This document shows, in pieces, positions 1 through 7,453 of a DNA stretch of 26,762 bases. Numbering within the stretch: position 1 is the stretch's first letter; every line of letters starts with the position of its first letter. A model generated the notes under the pieces. That model saw only the letters and a list, made by a program, of their open reading frames with translations, ran no database searches and was not told where the DNA came from. Source of the DNA: an uncultured Collinsella sp. (GTDB lineage: Bacteria > Actinomycetota > Coriobacteriia > Coriobacteriales > Coriobacteriaceae); contig CABUUB010000022.1 of NCBI GenBank assembly GCA_902494625.1, positions 1-26,762 on the forward strand, written 5' to 3'. A program made the translations under genes and the position numbers.

Positions 1-2448
1 GCGGACGACGCGGTGCGTCAGGCCCTTGAACTCAGGGGAGACGGCGCGCGCCGCGCGGCCCACGGCCACAGCGAAGCTGATCAGAGTCGGCGGAACGTTG
101 AGCTCGCCGGCCTCGTCCTCAAACGAGCCGCTCATGGAATCCTTGCCACCGATGGCGCCGGCACCCAGGTCGACTTGGGCCATGAGGGCGCCCAGGACGG
201 CTGCCGTGGGCTTGCCCCAGCGCTCGGCCTCGGTGCGCAGACGCTCGAAGTACTCCTGGAAGGAGAGATAGGCGCGCTTGTGCTCAAAGCCGGCAGCCAC
301 GAGCTTGGCGATGGACTCGACCACGGACAGGTAGGCGCCGGCAAACTGGTCGGCTTCCATCAGGTAGGGGTTGAAGCCCCATGCCATGGCGCTTGCCGTG
401 GTGGTCTCGCCGTCCACGGGGAACTTGGCGACCATGGCAGAGCTCGGGGTGAGCTGCGTCTTGCCGCCAAAAGGCATAAGCACGGTCGCGGCGCCGATGG
501 TGGAGTCGAAGCGCTCGGAAAGGCCCTTGTTGGAAGCGACGTTGAGGTCGGTGACGAGCGAGGTCATGCGCTCGGCGAGCGTGGTGCCGGCCCAGCTGGG
601 CTGCCACACGCTGCGGGCGCACACGTGGGCGACCTGGTGCTTGGGCGCGCCGTTGGAGTTGAGGAACTCGCGGGATAGGTCGACGATGGCGACACCGTTC
701 CAGGCCATACGCATGCGCGGCTCGGCGGTAACCTCGGCGATAACGGTCGCCTCCAGGTTCTCCTCGGCGGCGTAGCCCATGAACTCCTCGACGTCACCGT
801 CGGCGACGGCGCAGGCCATGCGCTCCTGGGACTCGGAGATGGCGAGCTCGGTGCCGTCCAGGCCGTCGTACTTCTTGGTCACGGTGTCCAGGTCCACGTA
901 CAGACCGTCGGCAAGCTCGCCCACGGCGACCGAGACGCCGCCGGCGCCAAAGTCGTTGCAGCGCTTGATCAGGCGGCAGGCGTCACCGCGGCGGAAGAGG
1001 CGCTGCAGCTTGCGCTCGACCGGGGCGTTGCCCTTCTGGACCTCGGCGCCCGAGGTCTCGATGGACTCGGTGTTCTGGGTCTTGGAGGAGCCGGTGGCAC
1101 CGCCGATGCCGTCACGGCCGGTGCGGCCGCCCAGCAGGATGATCTTGTCGGTGGGGGCGGGGCACTCGCGACGAACGTGGTTTGCCGGGGTAGCGCCCAC
1201 GACGGCGCCGACCTCCATGCGCTTGGCCACGTAGCCGGGGTGATAGAGCTCGTTGACCTGACCGGTGGCAAGGCCGATCTGGTTGCCGTAGCTGGAGTAG
1301 CCGGCGGCGGCAGTGGTCACGAGCTTGCGCTGCGGCAGCTTGCCCTCGAGCGTCTCGGAAACCGGGACGGTGGGGTCGCCGGCACCGGTGACGCGCATGG
1401 CCTGATACACATAGCTGCGGCCCGAGAGCGGGTCGCGGATAGCGCCGCCCACGCAGGTGGCGGCACCGCCGAAGGGCTCGATCTCGGTCGGGTGGTTGTG
1501 GGTCTCGTTCTTAAACAGGAACAGCCAGTCCTGGTCCTCGCCATCGACATCGACCTTCACCTTGACGGTGCAGGCGTTGATTTCCTCGGACTCGTCGACA
1601 TCGGTCATGACGCCGGTCTTCTTAAGGTACTTGGCGCCGATGGTGCCCATGTCCATGAGGCAGACGGGCTTGGCGTCGCGGCCGAGCTCGTGGCGCATCT
1701 CCATGTAGCGGTCGAAGGCCTGCTGCACCACGGCGTCGTCGATCGTCACGTCGTCCAGGACGGTGCCGAAGGTGGTATGGCGGCAGTGATCGGACCAATA
1801 GGTGTCGATCACGCGGATTTCGGTGATGGTGGGGTCGCGATCCTCATCGCGGAAGTACTGCTGGCAGAAGGCGATGTCCGCCTCGTCCATGGCAAGGCCG
1901 CGATCGGCGATAAAGGCGGCAAGGCCGGCCTCGTCGAGCTCGCGGAAGCCGTCGAGCACCTCGACGGGCTGGGGCTCGGGGGTCTCCATGTGCAGCGTCT
2001 CGGGCAGGTCGAGCGAGGCGATGCGCGCCTCGACGGGGTTCACCACGTAGTGCTTGATGGCCTCGATGGCGGCCTCGTCCAGAGCGCCCGAGATCATATA
2101 GACCTTGGCGGAGCGCACGGCGGGGCGCTCGCCCTGGCTGATGAGCTGCACGCACTCGCTGGCGGAGTCGGCGCGCTGGTCAAACTGGCCAGGCAGGAAT
2201 TCGACGGCAAAGACGGCGCCATCGCTTGCGGGGAGCTCGTCGTAGGTCACATCGACCTGGGGCTCGCTAAAGACGGTCGGCACGCAGGAGCGGAAAAGCT
2301 CCTCGTCGATGCCCTCGACGTCGTAGCGGTTGATGATCCTCAGGGCCTCGATGCCCTTGATGCCGAGAATCTCGGTCAGCTCGCCCTTGAGCTGCTGAGC
2401 CTCGACGTCGAACCCGGGTTTCTTCTCCACGTAGATACGAGAGACCAT
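1..2448 (-). CDS. purL: Phosphoribosylformylglycinamidine synthase, single-chain type (partial, C-terminus off the window)
   Basis: FGAM synthase converts FGAR, glutamine and ATP to FGAM in the fourth step of cytosolic de novo purine synthesis. The reading frame is open from the ATG at 2446-2448 to the window edge, giving 816 residues without a stop. It reads MVSRIYVEKKPGFDVEAQQL at the start. Visible family motifs are TYWSDHCRHTTF (about residues 216-227), NETHNHPTEIEPFGG (from about 314) and a glycine-rich GGRTGRDGIGGATGSS segment. This pattern fits the long clostridial-type enzyme of about 1240 residues that also carries a C-terminal glutamine amidotransferase domain, which would lie beyond position 1. 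That missing part is an inference. AGGAAGG lies upstream of the start. The gene is divergent from the antiporter gene. I saw no purine riboswitch in the 184-bp gap. Confidence 0.95.
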   Translation of the reverse strand, partial: MVSRIYVEKKPGFDVEAQQLKGELTEILGIKGIEALRIINRYDVEGIDEELFRSCVPTVFSEPQVDVTYDELPASDGAVFAVEFLPGQFDQRADSASECVQLISQGERPAVRSAKVYMISGALDEAAIEAIKHYVVNPVEARIASLDLPETLHMETPEPQPVEVLDGFRELDEAGLAAFIADRGLAMDEADIAFCQQYFRDEDRDPTITEIRVIDTYWSDHCRHTTFGTVLDDVTIDDAVVQQAFDRYMEMRHELGRDAKPVCLMDMGTIGAKYLKKTGVMTDVDESEEINACTVKVKVDVDGEDQDWLFLFKNETHNHPTEIEPFGGAATCVGGAIRDPLSGRSYVYQAMRVTGAGDPTVPVSETLEGKLPQRKLVTTAAAGYSSYGNQIGLATGQVNELYHPGYVAKRMEVGAVVGATPANHVRRECPAPTDKIILLGGRTGRDGIGGATGSSKTQNTESIETSGAEVQKGNAPVERKLQRLFRRGDACRLIKRCNDFGAGGVSVAVGELADGLYVDLDTVTKKYDGLDGTELAISESQERMACAVADGDVEEFMGYAAEENLEATVIAEVTAEPRMRMAWNGVAIVDLSREFLNSNGAPKHQVAHVCARSVWQPSWAGTTLAERMTSLVTDLNVASNKGLSERFDSTIGAATVLMPFGGKTQLTPSSAMVAKFPVDGETTTASAMAWGFNPYLMEADQFAGAYLSVVESIAKLVAAGFEHKRAYLSFQEYFERLRTEAERWGKPTAAVLGALMAQVDLGAGAIGGKDSMSGSFEDEAGELNVPPTLISFAVAVGRAARAVSPEFKGLTHRVVR

Positions 2449-2632
2449 TGGTTCCTGCCTTCCTGATCGGTTGGGCGTACGGTACGGTATGCGGCAGCGG
2501 TCGGTTTGCGGGGCCTGCCCTGCGGTCGCCTTGAGCCACATGTTTGTAAACCTCACTATGATACGACAGCTCGCGGCGCGTTGCGGACGGCGAGGGTGCT
2601 ACAGTGAAGCGCAAACAAGAGAAAGGCATCAC

Positions 2633-4195
2633 ATGGCATTCGTTTCACTCGCCATCATCGCGCTCGTGGCCTTTGCAAGCCCCTTCATCGCCTCGGCGAT
2701 TCCCGGAAAACCCGTTCCCGAGACGGTCTTTTTGCTCGTGCTCGGTGCGGTGCTGGGACCTCATATGCTCGGCGTCATCCATGTAGATGCCGAGGTTTCG
2801 CTTGTGTCAGAGCTCGGCCTGGCCTTTTTGTTCCTGCTTGCCGGCTTTGAGATCGACCCTAAGAACATTACGGGTGTGGAGGGGCGCTACGGCTTGGCGA
2901 CGTGGGCCGTCACGTTTGGTATCGCCTGGCTTGCCGTGCGCTTTACGCCGTGGTTCTCGGTCAGCCATTTCGACGGTATCGCCGTGACGCTCGCCTTGAC
3001 CTCGACGGCGCTTGGAGCGCTCATGCCCATCTTGCGCGAGCGGTCGCTTGCCGGAACGCGCGTCGGTGATTCTATTCTCGCCTATGGTACGTGGGGCGAG
3101 CTCGGCCCCGTGCTCGCCATGTCGGTACTGCTGTCTGCCCGTACGGGCATCGAGACGCTGCTGATCTTGGGCTTATTTGCCGCCGTGTGTGTGCTGCTTG
3201 CCGTGGTCCCCGGCCGTTCCAAACGCATCGGCAGCCGTTTTTTCGCCTTTATTCAGGAGCGCGCCGACACCACGTCGCAGACCTTCGTGCGCCTGACGGT
3301 GCTTATTTTGGTCACGCTCGTGGCGTTTTCCGCTATTTTTAGCCTCGATATCGTGTTGGGCGCTTTTGCCGCCGGCTTTGTCCTGCGCTACATCATCCCC
3401 GAGGGCAACCATACGCTCGAGACCAAGCTCGACGGCCTGGCCTATGGCTTTTTGATTCCGGTGTTCTTTACCGTATCGGGCGCGAAGATTGATCTGACGG
3501 CCGTGGCGTCGCGCCCGGGCTTGCTCGTGGGCTTTATCGTGGCGCTGCTGATTATTCGTGCCGTGCCCATTCTCATCTCTATGAGCATTTGTCCCGTGAC
3601 GCGCGATGTGTCGGCGTATGGTCGCATTACGGTGGCCCTGTACTGCACCACGGCGCTGCCGATCATCGTTGCCGTGACAAGCGTTGCCGTCAACGCGGGC
3701 GCGCTGTCGCAAGACATTGCGTCGGTCATGGTTGCCGCCGGTGCCATCACGGTGTTCTTGATGCCATTGCTCGCGCAGCTCTTCTACCGCGTGGTCGACG
3801 CCGCACCGGTCGCCGCCGTGGCAGAAGTTGCCGAGCATCCATCCGATGCGCTCGACATTCTGCGCGCCCATCACGATTTGGCGAGTCTGCTCGCACGCGA
3901 GCACGAGCTGCTGACCTCGCATGGACATGGTCGTGTATTCGAGGGCCTGCCTACGCTCGATACGATTGCCGAGCGTCTTTCCGCCGAGGCAGCGAGCGGC
4001 CACATCGATGCCCGCATCGTGGACGCGGCGCACCTGCTTGCCGATAAGACCTATGGAGACGAGGTCGACCCGTCCGAGCTGACTCCGCGTGAGCGCCGCC
4101 GCCTGGAGCGCGCCAAGCTCGCCGTGCGCGAATACCGCCGCCGCATGCTGGAGCTCTACGCGCGCGATGAAGCCCAGGACGACGACGGTAAATAA
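2633..4195 (+). CDS. CPA2-type cation/proton antiporter (Kef/NapA-like membrane protein)
   Basis: This 520-residue protein is probably a membrane sodium or potassium/proton antiporter of the CPA2 (Na_H_Exchanger) family. About 12 hydrophobic segments fill roughly residues 1-395. Family-like features include the N-terminal PGKPVPETVFLLVLGAVLGP stretch, a LAFLFLLAGFEID segment and ALTSTALGALMPIL. The last ~125 residues are soluble and strongly charged, including a helix rich in Arg and Glu (ELTPRERRRLERAKLAVREY). There is no recognisable RCK/TrkA-N nucleotide-binding domain, so it is not a full KefB/C. I chose the ATG at 2633 because GAGAAAGG precedes it and the protein then starts directly with a membrane helix; the frame stays open upstream without a good start. 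It is a single gene, divergent from purL. Substrate ion and direction cannot be read from sequence. Confidence 0.85.
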   Translation: MAFVSLAIIALVAFASPFIASAIPGKPVPETVFLLVLGAVLGPHMLGVIHVDAEVSLVSELGLAFLFLLAGFEIDPKNITGVEGRYGLATWAVTFGIAWLAVRFTPWFSVSHFDGIAVTLALTSTALGALMPILRERSLAGTRVGDSILAYGTWGELGPVLAMSVLLSARTGIETLLILGLFAAVCVLLAVVPGRSKRIGSRFFAFIQERADTTSQTFVRLTVLILVTLVAFSAIFSLDIVLGAFAAGFVLRYIIPEGNHTLETKLDGLAYGFLIPVFFTVSGAKIDLTAVASRPGLLVGFIVALLIIRAVPILISMSICPVTRDVSAYGRITVALYCTTALPIIVAVTSVAVNAGALSQDIASVMVAAGAITVFLMPLLAQLFYRVVDAAPVAAVAEVAEHPSDALDILRAHHDLASLLAREHELLTSHGHGRVFEGLPTLDTIAERLSAEAASGHIDARIVDAAHLLADKTYGDEVDPSELTPRERRRLERAKLAVREYRRRMLELYARDEAQDDDGK

Positions 4196-4212
4196 CGAGA
4201 TGCTTCCCTAGG

Positions 4213-4567
4213 GGAAGGCGCGTCCCACTTTAAAGACCCGAAACGGGGTGCAGTTTCCGCATCGGCCCCCATCGGGAAGCCACATCCCAGAATGGACACT
4301 CAGAGTGGGATGCAGTTTCCGCTTTGGACCCCTGCCGGAAAGCACGTCCCAGTCTGAAGGTTCAAAATGGGATGTGGTTTCCGAAACAGGGGCCGTTGGG
4401 AAGCTGTGTCCCGGAATGGGCGCCCGGAGTGGGATACCGTTTCCGCAGGAGGCCCATTGCGGAAACGGTATCCCAGAATCGACGTTCAAAACGGGGTACA
4501 GTTTCCGCAAGGAGGTCCTGGGGAAACCGTGCCCCGTTCTGAGCTGAAATACCGGGACGCAGCTTCC
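4213..4567. repeat. Array of six palindromic units, 62-bp period
   Basis: Six 46-bp units start at 4213, 4275, 4337, 4399, 4461 and 4522, each beginning GGAA and ending TTCC. They are separated by 16-bp spacers (15 in the last interval), so the period is 62, 62, 62, 62 and 61 bp. Each unit is an imperfect palindrome of the form GGAA(A/G)-N4-(G/A)TCCC ... GGG(A/G)-N5-TTTCC with a divergent centre. The strongest stem crosses a unit boundary: 4430-4446 pairs perfectly with 4459-4475 (17 bp, 12-nt loop). A small half-palindrome (CTTCCC/GGGGAAG) at 4203-4217 precedes the array. The array lies between convergent genes. Reading frames through it are by-products and show no gene character. Confidence 0.9.
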
Positions 4568-4581
4568 CCTGCAAACAGAAC

Positions 4582-4622
4582 AAGGCGCGCTGTCTGCGGT
4601 TGATGCATGCAGCGCGCCTTTT
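4582..4622. terminator. Hairpin between convergent genes, probable bidirectional terminator
   Basis: AAGGCGCGCTG (4582-4592) pairs perfectly with CAGCGCGCCTT (4610-4620), an 11-bp stem with a 17-nt loop. On plus it ends CCTTTTG; on minus it continues CTTGTTCTGTTTG. The T-runs are short, so efficiency is uncertain. It lies 44 bp past the stop of the minus-strand dehydrogenase and is also the first hairpin with a T-tail downstream of the antiporter. Confidence 0.6.
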
Positions 4623-4665
4623 GCGTTGGGCCTCGTTGAGGTTCGAAGTCGTGGCTTGTGGCCCC

Positions 4666-5415
4666 TTAGGAGCGGGCGGCTCCGTCGACGGGGAGCACGG
4701 CGCCCGTGACATAGGAGGACATGTCGCTCGCTAGGAAAACGAAGGCGTTGGCGACATCCTCAGGCTCGCCCATGCGACCCAGCGGAATGGTGGCGATGAT
4801 GGGCTTGATGACCTCTTCGGGCAGGTTGGCGACCATATCGGTCTTAGTCACGCCAGGGGCAACGGCGTTGACGCGGATGCCCATGGGGGCGAGCTCGCGC
4901 GAGAGCGACTGGACCATGCCGTTGACGGCAAACTTGGACGTGGGGTAACCGACGCCGGAGGGCTGGCCGTACTTGGCGACCATCGAGCTCGTGGTAGTGA
5001 TGGTGCCGCCGTGGCCGGCCTCGGTCATGATCTTGGCGGCAGCCTGGTGACCATTAAAGACGGCGACGACATTGAGATCCATGACCTTTGCAAACTCCTC
5101 GGCCGTGTAATCCAAAAGGGGCGAGCGCTGGGAGATGCCGGCATTGTTGACGACCGTGTCCAGGCCGCCCATGTCGGTTGCGGCCTGGGTAAAGGCCTCG
5201 GTCACGGCCTCGAGTGAGGTGAGGTCGCAGGGACGGCCCCAGACCTTGGCGTCGGGATAGGCGGCTGTCAGCTTCTCAACGGCCGCGTCGGCAGTCTCCT
5301 GGCGCGAGCCAAAGACGGTGACGGCAGCGCCTTCCTCGATAAAACGGCAGGCGATCGCATAGCCGATACCGCGCGTGCCTCCGGTGATGATTGCTTTCTT
5401 GCCCTCGAGCAACAT
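4666..5415 (-). CDS. Short-chain dehydrogenase/reductase, BaiA-like (possible 3-alpha-hydroxysteroid dehydrogenase)
   Basis: This 249-residue classical SDR is a cytosolic NAD(P)H-dependent oxidoreductase. Visible features are the nucleotide-binding TGGTRGIG (residues 11-18), NNAG (90-93) and the catalytic tetrad Asn115, Ser144, Tyr157 and Lys161 (YPTSK). From memory, the length, the positions of Tyr157 and Lys161, and words such as ITGGTRGIG, SGVGYPxSK, VAPGVxxTDM and a C-terminal VDGAxR match BaiA of bile-acid 7-dehydroxylating clostridia. FabG or another 3-oxoacyl reductase remains possible. Ser37-Arg38 after the second strand suggests NADP(H) rather than NAD(H). I chose the ATG at 5413-5415 because GAGAGGAAG sits just upstream; an ATG five codons earlier overlaps that ribosome site. 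It is transcribed alone, and no other bile-acid gene is adjacent. Confidence 0.85.
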   Translation of the reverse strand: MLLEGKKAIITGGTRGIGYAIACRFIEEGAAVTVFGSRQETADAAVEKLTAAYPDAKVWGRPCDLTSLEAVTEAFTQAATDMGGLDTVVNNAGISQRSPLLDYTAEEFAKVMDLNVVAVFNGHQAAAKIMTEAGHGGTITTTSSMVAKYGQPSGVGYPTSKFAVNGMVQSLSRELAPMGIRVNAVAPGVTKTDMVANLPEEVIKPIIATIPLGRMGEPEDVANAFVFLASDMSSYVTGAVLPVDGAARS

Positions 5416-5466
5416 GGTGCTTCCTCTCATCGCGGGCGGACATACACGGCACAGCATAGCGGCGGC

Positions 5467-5495
5467 AAAATACAGCTGCCGTCGCATATCGGCAA
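5467..5495 (-). promoter_or_regulatory. Candidate promoter of the dehydrogenase gene
   Basis: On the minus strand TTGCCG (5490-5495) and TATTTT (5467-5472) are separated by 17 bp, each matching four of six consensus bases. This would put the start of transcription near 5460, about 45 nt before the ATG. Immediately upstream is the inverted repeat TTGAC-GAACG-GTCAA (5512-5526), which could be an operator. This is a weak prediction from sequence alone. Confidence 0.3.
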
Positions 5496-5569
5496 ACGGT
5501 ATCCACGGTTGTTGACGAACGGTCAAGTTGTTCAAACGTTAGTCGACCAGTTCGCTCAAAGGATGTAAC

Positions 5570-5605
5570 AAAAAGGGGCTCCCATCCAATCGGACGGGAG
5601 CCCCT
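5570..5605 (-). terminator. Rho-independent terminator of hom
   Basis: On the minus strand GGGGCTCCC pairs with its complement (5596-5604 with 5575-5583), extended by an inner TCC/GGA. A run of five T follows (complement of 5570-5574). It lies about 30 bp after the homoserine dehydrogenase stop codon and faces the right way. Confidence 0.85.
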
Positions 5606-5635
5606 CATGCGTTATTTGATTTGCCGAGAATCGGG

Positions 5636-6979
5636 CTAGTTCGCCATGACGCCTTCGGTCCAGGCCTCGACGTCCTCGATGCGCAGGACGTTGGCGACCT
5701 CGGCCACGCAGTCGACGCTGGCAAGCTCGGCGGCGGCAGCCTGGACGTCCTTCTCGAGCGCGCGGTGCGTCAGGAAGATGACCGAGCAGGTATCGCTGGC
5801 GCCCGATTTGCCGTCCTCGACCTGGTTGATGAGCGAGATCGAGATGTTGTGCTTGGCAAAGATGTTGACCGTCTCGGACAGGGCGCCCACGCGGTCGGCG
5901 ACCTTCAGGCGCACATAGTACTTGGTCTGGAGCTCGTCCATGGGCTTAAAGGCGAGGTTGTGACCATAGGGCTCAATCTCGGGCAGCGGAGCCACGCCGC
6001 GGCTGATCTGCTCGGAGAGCGACAGGATATCGCCCACGACGGCGCTCGCGGTGGGGAAGGAGCCTGCGCCGGCACCGTAGAACATGGTCTCGCCCACGGC
6101 GTCGCCTACCACGTAGACAGCGTTCATGGCGCCGTTGACCTTGGCGAGCATGTGGTCGGCGGGGATCAGCGTGGGGTGCACGCGGACGTCGACGCCGGCG
6201 TCGGTGTTGCGGGCGATGCCCAGCAGCTTAATGGTGTAGCCGAGCTCGCGGGCCTGGGCGATGTCCTCGGCGCCGATGGTACGGATACCCTGCTGGTACA
6301 CATCATCGGTGGTCACGCGGGTGCCAAAGCCGATGGAGGCGAGGATTGCCGTCTTGCTGGCGGCGTCGAAGCCGTCGACGTCGGCGGACGGGTCGGCCTC
6401 GGCATAGCCCTTAGCCTGTGCGTCGGCGAGCACGTCGGCGTAATCGGCGCCCTCGGCGTCCATGCGCGACAGGATATAGTTGGTGGTGCCGTTGAGAATG
6501 CCGGCGATGGTCAGGATCTTGTTGCCCACCAAGTCGTGCTCGAGCGTGCTCACGATGGGGATGCCGCCGCCGCAGCTGGCCTCGCACTTAATCTGCACGC
6601 CGCATGCGCGCGCCTTCTCGGCGAGCGTCTCGACATGACGGCCCAGCAGGGCCTTGTTGGCAGAGACGACGTGCTTGCCGTTCTCGAAGGCAGTGGTAAA
6701 GATCTCGGTTGCGGGATGCTCGCCGCCGATCAGCTCGACGACGATGTCGACGGCGGGGTCGGTGACGACATCGTGCCAGTCGCTCGTAAAGGCCTCGTGC
6801 TCAATGCCTGCCGCCTCGGCCTGCTCCCAGGCAAGCGCGCAGGCGCGGGTCAGCTTAAGGTCGATGCCGTAGGCTGCCAGATACTCATCGTGGTGGCTCT
6901 TGATCAGACGGGCCACGCCGCCGCCGACGGTTCCCAGACCGATCAGACCGACGTTCACGGTGCGCAGGGGTTCGCTCAT
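5636..6979 (-). CDS. hom: Homoserine dehydrogenase with C-terminal ACT domain
   Basis: Homoserine dehydrogenase reduces aspartate semialdehyde to homoserine, the branch point to threonine and methionine, in the cytosol. The 447-residue length fits the standard stand-alone enzyme with a regulatory tail. Seen directly: the Rossmann motif GLGTVG (14-19), the SANKALLGRH segment, the substrate-binding GILNGTTNYIL segment, and the signature AKGYAEADPSADVDGFDAASK region containing the catalytic-site acidic residues. An ACT-type regulatory domain fills about residues 360-435 (YYVRLKVADRVGALS), which usually mediates threonine feedback inhibition. The ATG at 6977-6979 has AAGGAG seven bases upstream. 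No thrB, thrC or lysC gene is adjacent, so it forms a single-gene unit with its own terminator. A TAGAAT -10-like hexamer is present on minus at 7034-7039. Confidence 0.95.
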   Translation of the reverse strand: MSEPLRTVNVGLIGLGTVGGGVARLIKSHHDEYLAAYGIDLKLTRACALAWEQAEAAGIEHEAFTSDWHDVVTDPAVDIVVELIGGEHPATEIFTTAFENGKHVVSANKALLGRHVETLAEKARACGVQIKCEASCGGGIPIVSTLEHDLVGNKILTIAGILNGTTNYILSRMDAEGADYADVLADAQAKGYAEADPSADVDGFDAASKTAILASIGFGTRVTTDDVYQQGIRTIGAEDIAQARELGYTIKLLGIARNTDAGVDVRVHPTLIPADHMLAKVNGAMNAVYVVGDAVGETMFYGAGAGSFPTASAVVGDILSLSEQISRGVAPLPEIEPYGHNLAFKPMDELQTKYYVRLKVADRVGALSETVNIFAKHNISISLINQVEDGKSGASDTCSVIFLTHRALEKDVQAAAAELASVDCVAEVANVLRIEDVEAWTEGVMAN

Positions 6980-7453
6980 AGATAGCTCCTTCGTGCATCT
7001 TATGGATGGATTAACCGCTTAAAGGTTGAGTGCATTCTAGCGTGAACCGAGGGCGCGTGCTCGCCAGGCAACAGGAGTCGCACAAAACGGCACCCCCGAA
7101 ACGCTGCGGAAACATTGGAAACATGCTCACTACATACGACCTACAGCCTATGTGATTCAGGATGGCAAGTACATCGCCGCCTAAGTGCATATAACGACAC
7201 CGGTGGGGCTGTTTTATTCAGGGCAAGGACGCCTGTAACAGAACGGAAACATTACTTTCACACAATAAAGTGGCTAAACTGCATAAACCGATAGGAATAC
7301 GCAGAATTATGGATAAATGGGCAAAACAAAAGAAAAGTTGAAATAATCGCCACTTTTCTCAACTAAAGCGTCTACTATTTTGCGAACGCCGAACACGGCG
7401 AAGGATGGCCTGTCGGGTAACCGAAACCCGACGAGATTTGAGAGGAGAGCCGC
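6980..7453. other. 474-bp gap between hom and livJ: two promoter regions, a gene fossil and inverted repeats
   Basis: The hom side holds a minus-strand TAGAAT at 7034-7039. A fossil of a livJ-like 3' end occupies 7140-7184 (separate entry). The stretch 7230-7380 is markedly A+T-rich compared with its surroundings, as expected for the livJ control region. It contains overlapping inverted repeats GAAAAGT (7332-7338)/ACTTTTC (7352-7358) and AGTTGA (7336-7341)/TCAACT (7359-7364), plus a -10-like TACTAT at 7373-7378 with no convincing -35. A small hairpin, GTCGGGT/ACCCGAC, lies in the leader just before the livJ ribosome site. I found no complete gene here. Confidence 0.5.
7140..7184 (+). pseudogene. 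Fossil C-terminus of a second LivJ-like binding protein
   Basis: Codons 7149-7184 read YVIQDGKYIAA followed by TAA. The intact livJ downstream ends YVITDGKYVQA followed by TAA, so 8 of 11 residues and the stop position agree. The match can be extended weakly upstream (RPTA before it versus EPTE in livJ). Nothing further upstream resembles the rest of the protein. The simplest reading is that a tandem livJ paralog once stood here and was removed by deletion, leaving its last codons. A chance match is possible given the short length. Confidence 0.5.

Noticed and set aside
1177..2466. 429-codon plus-strand frame antisense to purL
   Set aside because: The opposite strand encodes a clear PurL with all motifs; the antisense frame is a GC-rich codon shadow.
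2449..2632. Purine riboswitch or PurR boxes upstream of purL
   Set aside because: I found neither the conserved junction sequence of the riboswitch nor recognisable PurR boxes.
4213..4567. CRISPR-like array
   Set aside because: Units are palindromic and diverged, spacers are only 16 bp and themselves related, and no cas genes are present.
4248..4712. Open frames through the 62-bp array on both strands (about 99-116 codons)
   Set aside because: The repeat period of 62 is not a multiple of three, the peptides are low-complexity by-products of the repeat, and no ribosome sites support them.
5621..6985. 454-codon plus-strand frame antisense to hom
   Set aside because: It is the mirror of a confidently identified homoserine dehydrogenase and has no family resemblance.
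7309..7341. Ten-codon frame (MDKWAKQKKS) before livJ as a leader peptide
   Set aside because: No ribosome site at proper distance, no run of Leu/Ile/Val codons, and no attenuator follows.
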